Assembly (NCBI RefSeq): GCF_013204885.1
Contig: NZ_JABMKX010000011.1
Coordinates: 62,001 to 126,000, forward strand
Direction of reading: 5' to 3'
DNA length: 64,000 nt
DNA from: Paenibacillus tritici
Lineage (GTDB): Bacteria; Bacillota; Bacilli; Paenibacillales; Paenibacillaceae
Part shown: piece by piece, positions 53,398 to 61,876 of the stretch
How the letters are laid out: the number at the start of each line of letters is the position of its first letter
Numbering within the stretch: position 1 is the first letter of the stretch
Notes under the pieces: generated by a model
What the model saw: the letters and a program-made list of their open reading frames with translations, nothing else
The model's database searches: none
What the model was told of the DNA's origin: nothing
Made by a program: the position numbers and the translations under genes

Positions 53398-54307
53398 CGA
53401 TCAATTCCTCCTTCAGCTGTTGCTCCGTCCTCTGCAACTGCTCCACCTTATCCACCAGCAGTCCGATTTCCCCGGTTCGTCCCGGCATGGACGTACGGAT
53501 CGCCAGGTATGCGAGCGTACTCCACATTCTTATGAATCCTTCCAGCTGCTCCTGATACAGCTTCGTACCTTGATTAAGCGCTTCCGAAAAATATTGATAC
53601 AGCAGCCCGTAGCTGTATTTGCGTTTGGCGAGGATGCCGAGCTGGGATACAGCATCCTTCAAGGCCCCGGGCGGATAAATATCGGGCGACTCCACCGTCT
53701 GCATAATCCTCCGCCTCACCATGCCGGTTAGCGATCGTTCACCCGGATCGGTCTCTATCGTATCCTCGAAGATTCTCGCCACCTCGTGAGCGTCCGGTTC
53801 ATGGAGCCATTCGGGATGAAGCAGCAGTCCCCCGCCCAGCTCATTGCTCAGAAAAGCATCGTGTACATGGCTCGTGGCCACTAACCCTTCCCAATCAAAA
53901 TAGCGGTCGTATACCACGAATTGATCGCCCCGCATTCCGTGAACGATGACAAAATGGGGCTGATGCATGGTTTGAAACGTTCTTTTTTGATAGGGCATAT
54001 GAAACAGATCGAGCTGTACCAAAACAGGAAGATCCGGATTACGCCGCAGGACCTCTAGAAACTTCTTCAGATTGACGAGCTTTTCGGCCCCGTAATCATA
54101 CCACTCCATGGCCCCTTCCCCGTACAGACGGGTGAACAGCCGCAAATATTCGGACGGTGTGATGTCCGATGAGAAATAGGTCAGCTTGCCGTCCTCCGTA
54201 ACGCTGAATGGCGCGTCCCAAGCACCGATATAGAGCGGACGTTCATCCCATCCGGCTTGCTCCAAGCCATAACCGAGTCCGTTCAGAAAGCAATGGGCTT
54301 GTTTCAC
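53360..54307 (-). CDS. asbE: AsbE-like 3,4-dihydroxybenzoyl transferase (papain-like fold)
   Basis: A 315-residue protein resembling AsbE of petrobactin biosynthesis: MKQAHCFLNGLGYGLEQ, GAWDAPFSVTEDGKLTYFSS, then HMPYQKRTF and QPHFVIVHGMRGDQFVVYDR followed by YFDWEG. Cys6, the histidine of PHFVIVHG and the following aspartate could form a catalytic triad like that of BtrH. AsbE moves 3,4-dihydroxybenzoate from AsbD to the amine of spermidine. Here, without AsbA/B, the amine is probably another one. Recognition rests on memory of AsbE, not on an alignment. Confidence 0.72.
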   Translation of the reverse strand: MKQAHCFLNGLGYGLEQAGWDERPLYIGAWDAPFSVTEDGKLTYFSSDITPSEYLRLFTRLYGEGAMEWYDYGAEKLVNLKKFLEVLRRNPDLPVLVQLDLFHMPYQKRTFQTMHQPHFVIVHGMRGDQFVVYDRYFDWEGLVATSHVHDAFLSNELGGGLLLHPEWLHEPDAHEVARIFEDTIETDPGERSLTGMVRRRIMQTVESPDIYPPGALKDAVSQLGILAKRKYSYGLLYQYFSEALNQGTKLYQEQLEGFIRMWSTLAYLAIRTSMPGRTGEIGLLVDKVEQLQRTEQQLKEELIDVYHRWKPRFAC

Positions 54308-54308
54308 G

Positions 54309-54593
54309 TCAAACCCCGGTTTTAACGGCCCGTTTGGCCAATATGCGTTGTGAGATCAAGCGCGCGGTGGCGAAGTTCTCCTGCAGAAGCTCGTCGTCCT
54401 CGTAAAAAATGTCGTACTGCTGTTCAATCTGTATCATCAGGTTGACCAGCAGCACCGAATCCACGCCTGCATCCTCTAGCGGGGCGTCCCCATTCAATTC
54501 CTCCGCCAGCTCCGGTCTGGAGGTCAAACCGGCCACCCGGTCAATCACGAATTGTATGATATCCTGTTCATTCACGTTAATCATCATATCCAT
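54309..54593 (-). CDS. Carrier protein, BtrI-like
   Basis: A 94-residue carrier with the pantetheine serine in EDAGVDSVLLVNLMIQIEQQ and a C-terminal block EDDELLQENFATARLISQR reminiscent of the BtrI type, which carries amino acids rather than fatty acids. Several ATGs (54593, 54587, 54584) are possible behind AAAAGGATGG. Candidate substrate carrier for the ATP-grasp and BtrK-like enzymes. Confidence 0.8.
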   Translation of the reverse strand: MDMMINVNEQDIIQFVIDRVAGLTSRPELAEELNGDAPLEDAGVDSVLLVNLMIQIEQQYDIFYEDDELLQENFATARLISQRILAKRAVKTGV

Positions 54594-54599
54594 CCTTTT

Positions 54600-54887
54600 C
54601 TATGATCTTAAGATTTGACTTGTTGAGGGGATGTGCTCCCCCTTAAGGGCGTGGATGAAATCGACTAAAGAACCGACCGTTTGGAAGACGGCAGGATCCA
54701 TCTCCTCCTCAGGCACAGTTACGTTGAACACTTCCTCGATGTATACCACCAATTGGAGTACCATGATCGAATCTACGTTTAAGTCTTCGTACAGCCGATC
54801 TTCCTCTTTAATGACGTCCGGGAGAGAGAGCTCCAATTGTTCGGACATGAGCTGCCTCAATTGAGATACCGTTTGTTCCTTATCCAT
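54600..54887 (-). CDS. asbD: Aryl carrier protein, AsbD-like
   Basis: A 95-residue carrier whose blocks RLYEDLNVDSIMVLQLVVYI, EEVFNVTVPEEEMDP and FQTVGSLVDFIHAL follow the AsbD pattern closely; the serine in DLNVDSI takes the phosphopantetheine arm. Start at 54887 overlaps the AsbC-like stop by 8 bases (GAGGAG upstream). It should hold 3,4-dihydroxybenzoate as a thioester for the AsbE-like transferase. Confidence 0.82.
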   Translation of the reverse strand: MDKEQTVSQLRQLMSEQLELSLPDVIKEEDRLYEDLNVDSIMVLQLVVYIEEVFNVTVPEEEMDPAVFQTVGSLVDFIHALKGEHIPSTSQILRS

Positions 54888-56142
54888 GAATATCATACTC
54901 CTCTTCTACCAATTGTTTTCGCATAACCTTCCCTGTACTCGTCTTCGGAATGTCCTCCGTAAAAGCAATAAAGCCCGGAACTTTATAAGCAGGCAGAAAC
55001 CGCGCGCACCACCTCTTCACCTCCTCCTGTGACAGCGCATCGCCCTTCCGGACGATTCGAGCTTTGACAGCTTCCCCCCAGACGGGATGCGGAGCCTTGT
55101 GCACGACAGCTTCCTGAACGCCGTCCAGCCTCTGGATGACATCCTCCACCTCGGAGGGAGCTACCTTCAGTCCTGACACATTAATCAGATCATCCATCCG
55201 GCACAGAACATGAAGCCTGCCGCCCAACCAATATCCCATATCTCCGGTAGGAATCCGGCGTCCGCCTGTGGCAATGATTATTTCATCCGGCTGCTCCCGG
55301 GTTCCGGGCCTTTCCATTACCATATGCTCCAGCAACATCCCGGCATCCGTAGAACCGGAGGGCCGGTCGCCAAGCGAGATGCAGCCCGCCTCAGAGCACC
55401 CGTATTGCTGGATCACCTCCACACCTGCACCTCCAAGCCTGTTCAGCAGTTCTGCAGACATCGGAGAGCCAGAGGATACCATCTTTCTAAGCAGCACCTT
55501 CTCTCTCATCAGGCTGAGCAGAATTTGAAAGAGAAAGGGCACCGCATACACCACATGGCGATCATGCTGCTGCATGAGATGCAGGGCGAACTTGGGGTTC
55601 TTGTCCGTCACGATAACCGGCTTGACTCCGCGCTTAAGTGCGGAAAGCGTGCCTGTGATTAATCCGAAGGAATGGGACACGGGCACCAGAATGACCGGTT
55701 GATCCTCCCCGCTGCAGGGCAGCATCTTGTTGTAGGCCTCGATTTCCATTTGCACATGAGACCAAGACCGTTCAACTAGCTTGGGAGCGCCGGTCGTGCC
55801 GGAGCTGAATTGAAGCAAGGACGGCTCCCCATTCATCCGATCCAGGCGTGAGTGTAGAGGGTGAAAGACGGCGCTGCCTCCTGCGTCGGTCAGCAGACCC
55901 GAACAGCCTGCGTCTTCGGCTTGCCGGAGAGCGCTTTCAATCGGGGTATCGCCGTTGATCAGAAGCACCGAACCCTCATTCCTGATAATCAGCTCCGTGG
56001 CGGCCAGAATATTCGCCGGTTCCTTCATGCATACAGCTGTCCGCCGTTCCTTCCAAACAGAGGAACCCAATAATGCGTATATCGCGTTTATTCGACGTTC
56101 CAGTTCATGCTGATCATAATGTTCTTTATTAACAATGAACAT
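54880..56142 (-). CDS. asbC: 3,4-dihydroxybenzoate-AMP ligase, AsbC-like
   Basis: A 420-residue ANL enzyme, compact as AsbC is. Motifs: FSSGTTGAPKLVERSWSHVQ, QQYGCSEAGCISLG, PTGDMGYWLGGRLHVLCRMD and the catalytic lysine in TSTGKVMRK. The N-terminus MFIVNKEHYDQHELERRI with TAVCMKEPANILAA is AsbC-like. I chose ATG 56142 behind GGGAAAGGAGA; a 33-residue extension to 56241 is possible but weakly supported. First gene of the operon, immediately followed by AsbD- and AsbE-like genes in the petrobactin order. It activates the acid made by the AsbF-like enzyme. Confidence 0.82.
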   Translation of the reverse strand: MFIVNKEHYDQHELERRINAIYALLGSSVWKERRTAVCMKEPANILAATELIIRNEGSVLLINGDTPIESALRQAEDAGCSGLLTDAGGSAVFHPLHSRLDRMNGEPSLLQFSSGTTGAPKLVERSWSHVQMEIEAYNKMLPCSGEDQPVILVPVSHSFGLITGTLSALKRGVKPVIVTDKNPKFALHLMQQHDRHVVYAVPFLFQILLSLMREKVLLRKMVSSGSPMSAELLNRLGGAGVEVIQQYGCSEAGCISLGDRPSGSTDAGMLLEHMVMERPGTREQPDEIIIATGGRRIPTGDMGYWLGGRLHVLCRMDDLINVSGLKVAPSEVEDVIQRLDGVQEAVVHKAPHPVWGEAVKARIVRKGDALSQEEVKRWCARFLPAYKVPGFIAFTEDIPKTSTGKVMRKQLVEEEYDIHG

Positions 56143-56265
56143 GGGGTCTCCTTTCCCATGAGATTTTTTTACTTCTTTAGGTATTTTCGCCACATAATGA
56201 CGCTTTTCCTTCTCTTGTAGTAAATAGTCCTTTCTTGTCATTGCAGCCGTATCTCATAACGAAAA

Positions 56266-56331
56266 GCACCCCCTATAGTTTTCATCAGCATAAACACCAG
56301 GTGTTTATCCAATGTCGACTATAAGGGGTGC
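56266..56331. repeat. Nested inverted repeat (MITE/IS-end-like) in front of the biosynthetic operon
   Basis: Outer arms GCACCCCCTATAGT (56266-56279) and ACTATAAGGGGTGC (56318-56331) match 13 of 14. Inside is a second perfect palindrome ATAAACACC-A-GGTGTTTAT (56290-56308). The ends resemble insertion-sequence termini with the transposase gone. Lies 124 bases or more upstream of the first operon start. The rest of the 56143-56522 gap shows no gene. Confidence 0.7.
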
Positions 56332-56522
56332 ACTTTAATGTAGAAGGGGGTCGTTTTTTTACTGACATGAATTGATGGCTGACTTTATTAAGGAGTAGCA
56401 CAGGTCACCTGAATCACCCGACTGTCTTCGCCAGCCTATAACTCTCATAGTTCACCAAAAAAGCCGCTAACAGATAAATATTCTGAAAGCGTCTTGAAAA
56501 TCATATCCGATTTTTTAAAACT

Positions 56523-57701
56523 TTATTTCAATATATGCTTTGAGATCCTATCCTCATTCCAGTCGTATACTAAGACACTATTCTCACGATAGTCCAATAT
56601 AGACCCTTTTATTCCATTAAATTCGTGAATAGAGGCCAACGTTTTTGCATCTAAAATATACTGGGAGGTAAGCAAATCGACATACAGGTTTCCTTCTACC
56701 GTTTTCTTTGCTGTTGGCAGACCGTCCCCCTCAGGCATATTAAAATTCGATAGTACTCTATCCTTTACTAAACCCTTCTGACTGAACAAGCTTAATTTTT
56801 TGGTTTTAGGATTAAATACCATGTAATGATCCCCGGCTTGGAAAGCAAACCCAAGTGGATCGATTGTTCTTCCCCAGATAGCGGAGCCTTTTGGAGATAA
56901 AGCTATAAGTTTCTGCGTATTTGCTTGATGTACTGAAAACACAAAAGTACCATCGTCTAGTGCAAAAGCAGTATAAAAACTTACTCCTGCTCCCTTTGGG
57001 AATGTGTATTGGAATGAACGCTGTAAGGAAGAGTTGTACACTTCAACTTTTTGAGCATTGCCCTGCTTGGTTAACATCTCTATGGCGATTTGGTTCTTCG
57101 ACACAGTAGTTAACTTTCCGGATACCACCTTACTGGCTTTCTGCTTACCATTTTTATCGAAAGATAGCAGTTGTACCGTTTCTGCACCGATTGTATCCGA
57201 TTTCTGACCTGCAATAATTAAGTTTCCGTCACTCATGCGGTATAACTTGCCGTCAAATGCTCCTAGATTTTGTCCTACGAGCTTACTCCAATTTTCCTTC
57301 CCTGCAGGGCTCACAGAATAAAGAACTCCTGGAAAGGAGAAATAGGCGTATACCGTACCGTCTGGTGCATAAGCAAAAGGATATTCTGTACTTGGCCATC
57401 CGTATCCTGCTTTTGCAAACGAGAATACCCATTTCACCTTTCCGGTTTTGGGATCTACGGCTCGGATTGTATCAGGTGACCAAGCTTTTGTCTCAGAGAA
57501 TATTTCTTCTCCAACATGTAAGTACAGCGTTTCTTGTCCTGGTACATAAAAACTCTCTGGTTGAATCGCTATGTAATCTTCATTCGGTGTTTGAGTCCAA
57601 ACCGCTTGTGGCAAGGAATCATAATTCTTAGCAGCCGCCACCCCACCAACATTTGCAAACACCAGGGCAGCAGCCATGAAACTGATTAACTTCTTTTTCA
57701 C
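56523..57701 (-). CDS. Secreted PQQ-like beta-propeller protein
   Basis: A 392-residue protein with a signal peptide MKKKLISFMAAALVFANVGG and cleavage near VAAA. The mature region has repeated strands such as IRAVDPKTGKVKWVFSF, LYSVSPAGKENWSKLV, LLSFDKNGKQKAS and LIALSPKGSAIWGRT, i.e. PQQ-binding-like propeller blades, without the PQQ-enzyme active site. Likely an extracellular scaffold or binding protein. AT-rich and separate from the biosynthetic operon. Confidence 0.8.
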   Translation of the reverse strand: MKKKLISFMAAALVFANVGGVAAAKNYDSLPQAVWTQTPNEDYIAIQPESFYVPGQETLYLHVGEEIFSETKAWSPDTIRAVDPKTGKVKWVFSFAKAGYGWPSTEYPFAYAPDGTVYAYFSFPGVLYSVSPAGKENWSKLVGQNLGAFDGKLYRMSDGNLIIAGQKSDTIGAETVQLLSFDKNGKQKASKVVSGKLTTVSKNQIAIEMLTKQGNAQKVEVYNSSLQRSFQYTFPKGAGVSFYTAFALDDGTFVFSVHQANTQKLIALSPKGSAIWGRTIDPLGFAFQAGDHYMVFNPKTKKLSLFSQKGLVKDRVLSNFNMPEGDGLPTAKKTVEGNLYVDLLTSQYILDAKTLASIHEFNGIKGSILDYRENSVLVYDWNEDRISKHILK

Positions 57702-57928
57702 ACGAAAACCTCAACTTTCCTTTTTGAATTGATGATTCAATAGGGTTGCCTCTTATAAACTTGCATTGTTTCCCTTCTCCTATTGGACTACATAATATTA
57801 TCGACATTTGTAATTCGAATCGATAGACCCATCGCTCCGGGACTATGCCTTTTGTTATACTTTCAAATGAGGTTTAAAACCATCTATTTTCATTTCGCAC
57901 TTTAACTCACACAGAGGAGCGCAAAGAC

Positions 57929-58672
57929 ATAAACTTTTTCAAAAAACTGTTTGGCGGCAATGAAATGGGCAAATCGGAAGACGGTACCACCATTTATGGT
58001 TATGATGCTCAGGATGAGCAGCAGATTACACCTCCCTCCAATATTTTGTACATGGAAGAATTAAACGAACATTTTAATCGGGTCTTTCCCAACCGGGAAA
58101 CCGGCGTGTTCCATGAGCTGATTTCAGACATCGTACATATTGATGTGAATATTATGGAAGCTACACCTGATGAGCCATACCGGGTGCTGTATACCAATGG
58201 GATGAGCGATCTGCCGATGACCCTCCCACAGGAGATCCGTGAAGAGTATAAGCATCTGGAACGCGCGGAGCTGATGATGTTTTTGCCGGCGGACTGGCCG
58301 CTTACACAGGAGGACTTTGAATCAGAGGAGAACTACTGGCCCATCCGGCTGATGAAGATGCTTGCCCGGTTCCCGCATATGTATCAGACGTGGCTTGGAT
58401 ACGGCCATACGATTCCCAACACTGAGGATTACGAGCCATATGCGTCTAACACCGGGCTGTCCGGCGTGATCCTGTATGCTCTGCCGGAAGAGGTTAGCAC
58501 CGGCCATACGAAAGATGGCAATCAGGTTCAGGTTTATTTCCTGGTTCCGCTTTACAGGGAGGAAATGGAGTTCAAGCTGGAATCCGGCATGGACGAACTG
58601 GTTGACAAGCTGTTCGAGCTTCCAGAGGATTTCCTCGTTCTGGATCCGAATAGACGTAACGCGTGTAAATAA
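57929..58672 (+). CDS. Suppressor-of-fused (SUFU) domain protein
   Basis: A 247-residue protein with the SUFU block: HELISDIVHIDVNIMEATPD, YRVLYTNGMSDLPM, ELMMFLPADWPLTQEDF, WPIRLMKMLARFPHMYQTWL and GYGHTI. SUFU domains in bacteria are linked to toxin immunity and polymorphic-toxin loci, though no toxin is adjacent. The nearest ATG (57965) lacks a binding site, but GAGGAG stands 9 bases before an in-frame ATA at 57929 which adds MNFFKKLFGGNE, a typical Paenibacillus N-terminus. I annotate that start with caution. Confidence 0.87.
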   Translation: MNFFKKLFGGNEMGKSEDGTTIYGYDAQDEQQITPPSNILYMEELNEHFNRVFPNRETGVFHELISDIVHIDVNIMEATPDEPYRVLYTNGMSDLPMTLPQEIREEYKHLERAELMMFLPADWPLTQEDFESEENYWPIRLMKMLARFPHMYQTWLGYGHTIPNTEDYEPYASNTGLSGVILYALPEEVSTGHTKDGNQVQVYFLVPLYREEMEFKLESGMDELVDKLFELPEDFLVLDPNRRNACK

Positions 58673-58703
58673 CCGCCCCGATTAACGGGTTAGAAACAGC
58701 TTT

Positions 58704-58751
58704 AAAAGGCTGAGCCTAAGTCAAGAATATGACTTTGGGCTCAGCCTTTTT
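58704..58751 (+). terminator. Rho-independent terminator of the SUFU gene
   Basis: AAAAGGCTGAGCC..AAGTC (58704-58722) pairs with GACTT..GGGCTCAGCCTTTT (58731-58750), with T-run. Confidence 0.88.
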
Positions 58752-58754
58752 ATA

Positions 58755-58850
58755 AATATAAGAATTTATATGTTTCACACGATAACTTATCCTTCTATTT
58801 CTCGCTGAAACGGGTACCGTCCTTTAAAAGGACGGCAAAGCCGTTTCCAC
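58755..58850 (+). repeat. Dispersed intergenic repeat, copy 2
   Basis: Matches copy 1 at 19841 over its first 52 bases with about five differences, then carries its own hairpin AAACGG..CCGTCC / GGACGG..CCGTTT. It lies right after the SUFU terminator, between convergent genes. Confidence 0.8.
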
Positions 58851-58856
58851 TTGTTC

Positions 58857-60206
58857 CTAGTGCCGCTCATTGATCTGCTCTCCTAACCATGCGCCTTGGT
58901 GGATAAGTCTGCGTTGCAGCTCAGTGATGTCGATACTGCGCGTTTCCCGCGTGCCTGTCTCGGCCAGAATCGCCGCGGCCGTACCGGAGGCTTCGCCCAT
59001 TGCAAAGCAATTCGGCATGACCCGGGTGGAGCCTTGGGCCGCTCTATCGGTTGATATCGCTCTGCCGGCTACGATTACGTTCTGAATACCGGCCGGAAGC
59101 AAGGCGCGATAAGGAATGCCGTGCGACTCTCCCGGCGATAGACGTACCATCGTCATGCCGCTCGTAGGCTTTGCCATATGAATATCAATAAAGTAGGCAT
59201 TTCGGGCAATATCGTCAGGGAACGAACGGCACGCCAGAAAATCGTCGGCGGTGACGATATAATCGCCGATGATCCGGCGGGTTTCCCGAATGCCGATCTG
59301 TTCGCCCGTCAACGTCAGGAAAGCGTTTTCGAATCCGGGAATCGCTTCCCTTAGCCAACCGGTAATGTGTTCAACAAGCGCGCGGCCTTCGATTGCTCCG
59401 CGGGTCAGATCATCCGTATTTGAACCGTCAATCCCGAATACATGCCCAAAATTGAAGCCTGCCGTATGATCATTTAGCCAGGAAATACCGGCCCAATCTC
59501 TTGCGACGCGCAACCGCCCTTCACTCTTCGCCTTGTTGATCGCATGTTTCAGATCGTGACTGTGCGTCTCAACACTTGAGAGAAATTTGTTCCGGTCCAG
59601 GTTATTCAGAACGAAGCACATCGTCCCCGGCTGCAGCTCTCCATCATCTCCACCTTTGGCGAACTGCCCGCCCGCAAGATAGGTGAGATCCGCATCGCTC
59701 GTTGCATCAATGTATATCTTCCCCTTCACCGCCTGGGTTCCGGTCTTGTTGTTAATGACCGCCGCTTCAATGATGCCGTCCTGCCCAAGAACTTGACCGA
59801 CGAACGTATGATACAGCACTTTAACGCCAGCCTCCATCATCTTCTCGTCCAATAGGCGCTTTAGAATTTCCGCATCAATCGGCACCCAATCCAGCCGGTC
59901 CTTCCATGCTTCCTGAAACCTCTCATCCATCTTGCTCTTCATATCAAGCAGAATTTCCAGCCCAATCCCGCGGATTACCGGCTTGATCTGATCGGTATAC
60001 GGGCAAAATGCAGGAACCTGAGAGACCGTCGCCATGCCGCCCAGGTATCCTCTTTGCTCTATCAGCAATACGGATGCCCCGTTTCTTGCCGCTGCGAGCG
60101 CTGCCGCTACTCCTGACGGCCCTCCTCCGGCAACGACAACATCCACTTCCGTGTAGACAGGAATATCGCGCTCGGGTATTTTAAGGGTTAGTGCCATATC
60201 GGTCAT
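58857..60206 (-). CDS. FAD-dependent oxidoreductase (FAD_oxidored family)
   Basis: A 449-residue flavoprotein. Rossmann motif VVAGGGPSGVAAALAAARNG (GxGxxG variant) and IEQRGYLGGMAT at the N-terminus; the C-terminal FAD motif is in GIQNVIVAGRAISTDRAA with GSTRVMPNCFAMGEASGTA. This is the family 12831 type, common beside sugar or plant-polymer utilisation loci. Start at 60206 behind GGAGGTGG. Same strand and downstream of the kinase/regulator pair and solute-binding gene; the substrate is unknown. Confidence 0.88.
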   Translation of the reverse strand: MTDMALTLKIPERDIPVYTEVDVVVAGGGPSGVAAALAAARNGASVLLIEQRGYLGGMATVSQVPAFCPYTDQIKPVIRGIGLEILLDMKSKMDERFQEAWKDRLDWVPIDAEILKRLLDEKMMEAGVKVLYHTFVGQVLGQDGIIEAAVINNKTGTQAVKGKIYIDATSDADLTYLAGGQFAKGGDDGELQPGTMCFVLNNLDRNKFLSSVETHSHDLKHAINKAKSEGRLRVARDWAGISWLNDHTAGFNFGHVFGIDGSNTDDLTRGAIEGRALVEHITGWLREAIPGFENAFLTLTGEQIGIRETRRIIGDYIVTADDFLACRSFPDDIARNAYFIDIHMAKPTSGMTMVRLSPGESHGIPYRALLPAGIQNVIVAGRAISTDRAAQGSTRVMPNCFAMGEASGTAAAILAETGTRETRSIDITELQRRLIHQGAWLGEQINERH

Positions 60207-60247
60207 TCTGACCACCTCCACCTGATTTCTTCCATTGCAGCTTTAAT

Positions 60248-61876
60248 TTACATCAAACGCGGTGAGACTGAACGCTCTTGTTTTTTTAATTCACTCGGGG
60301 CTACGCCCCAATATTTACGAAACACTCTGGCAAAATAGCTGACATCACGATATCCCGCCGCTTCTGCTGCATCATACACCTTAACGCCGCTGTGTAAGAG
60401 CTCTTTGGCATGCTCCATACTCCGCTTCAGGAGATATTCTGAAATGGATTTCCCTTCCTCCCGCTTAAACAGCCGGCTAAGGTAAGAGGGATTGACATAT
60501 AATCTTTCGGCCAGCGTGTGCAAAGTCAGTTCTTCTTTCCCCAGCATTTCCTCCACGGCCTCGATCATTTGTTTAACGAGCCGATGGCTTGAATGCTTTC
60601 GCTCGCGTTCCCGGTATTGGGTAATGCGGCTGGCCACTCTTTTGGACCATTCCACGATTTGCTCTTTGGAGAGCAGGGATTCAAAGGACAGAAACATCGA
60701 ATAATCCTCTTGCAGCACCTCCTGCATCGACCAGCCCCGCGATTGAATCATACGTGTAAATAAGCTGCTCAAATACAGCAAATGCTCGTATACCTTTGGG
60801 GTTGAGACTGCCTGGGAGTATACGTCTTTGAAATAGCAGTCTATCAGCTCAGCAACCGCTGCCGCGTGATCCGTATGAACCGCAATCTCCAGCTGCTTTT
60901 CGAACTCAGCGTCATAATGAAACGGCTGCTCCTTGTTGGTTACATCCAGGTAAGGAACGAACACCTCATTGCCGTAAATGGCCCGCTCCTGCAGCGCACG
61001 GCGTGCCTGCCGGTAGGACAGCGAAACATGGTCCCATGAGCCTGGGGTCCCGAGTCCGGCGCTGGCTGTAAGCTTCAGACACTCTTTAACAATGTTGAAG
61101 AGACGGGGAACGTGAACATTGATCCGCTGGATGATATCTGGAACCGATTCTTCCGGTTGTCCCAAAAAGAGCAGCACGGTTGCTCCGTCCGCATCATTAA
61201 AGACCCGGCAGCTTTCATGCTGTAAACATTCAGCCGCTATGCATTCCAGCGAAAACTGCAGCAACGCTTGATCCGAAGACGTAAATCGTTCTCCTTGCCC
61301 GTGAATCGGATCGACTTCACATACGGCTACAGCAAACCAAGTATAGAGGGCAAGCTCCAGATTCAGCTCCTCCATATGCTTCTTGAGCTCCCAGTCCGCA
61401 TACCGGCCCTGTATCCAGTTTCTATAAAAATCATCCTGGAGCTGAGGCAGGCGGTCATGCCATTTCCGCTGCAGCTCAATCATGCTGTGCTTTTCCATCA
61501 GTTCCTCACGAATTTCTTCCGCAGCCGCAAGAATAGCCTTCAAAATTTCATCGTCTCCGGCCGGCTTCAGCAAGTACTTCATGACGCCAAGCCCCACAGC
61601 AGCCTGCGCATACGGGAAATCGTCATGGCCGCTTAAAATCACGAATTTCATGTGCGTTTCCTGCTGCAGCACCGTTTTCGCTAAGGTCAACCCGTCCATC
61701 TCCGGCATCTCGATATCGAGCAGCACGATATCCGGCTTCCTGCGCTCGATCATGGACAGTGCTTCTAAGCCGTTCTCGGCAAGCGCTACCACTTCGATGC
61801 CATGCTCATTCCACGGTATATTGTTGGCCAGACTATTCAAAATTCGAATTTCATCTTCAACAATCATGAGATTCAT
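60248..61876 (-). CDS. YesN-type response regulator with AraC DNA-binding domain
   Basis: A 542-residue regulator: receiver MNLMIVEDEIRILNSL with phosphoacceptor VLLDIEMPEMDGLT and lysine in YLLKPAG; a long middle region of about 300 residues; and C-terminal AraC helices LHTLAERLYVNPSYLSRLFK and VYDAAEAAGYRDVSYFARVF. Overlaps the partner kinase by 20 bases. Likely controls the neighbouring transport/oxidoreductase genes. Confidence 0.93.
   Translation of the reverse strand: MNLMIVEDEIRILNSLANNIPWNEHGIEVVALAENGLEALSMIERRKPDIVLLDIEMPEMDGLTLAKTVLQQETHMKFVILSGHDDFPYAQAAVGLGVMKYLLKPAGDDEILKAILAAAEEIREELMEKHSMIELQRKWHDRLPQLQDDFYRNWIQGRYADWELKKHMEELNLELALYTWFAVAVCEVDPIHGQGERFTSSDQALLQFSLECIAAECLQHESCRVFNDADGATVLLFLGQPEESVPDIIQRINVHVPRLFNIVKECLKLTASAGLGTPGSWDHVSLSYRQARRALQERAIYGNEVFVPYLDVTNKEQPFHYDAEFEKQLEIAVHTDHAAAVAELIDCYFKDVYSQAVSTPKVYEHLLYLSSLFTRMIQSRGWSMQEVLQEDYSMFLSFESLLSKEQIVEWSKRVASRITQYRERERKHSSHRLVKQMIEAVEEMLGKEELTLHTLAERLYVNPSYLSRLFKREEGKSISEYLLKRSMEHAKELLHSGVKVYDAAEAAGYRDVSYFARVFRKYWGVAPSELKKQERSVSPRLM

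Noticed and set aside
54880..56241. Longer AsbC-like start at 56241
   Set aside because: The 33 extra residues are lysine-rich and unlike the family, and a better ribosome binding site precedes 56142; kept only as an alternative.
56242..56520. Riboswitch or Fur-regulated leader of the biosynthetic operon
   Set aside because: I found no recognisable riboswitch core or Fur-type palindrome; only the nested inverted repeat is convincing.
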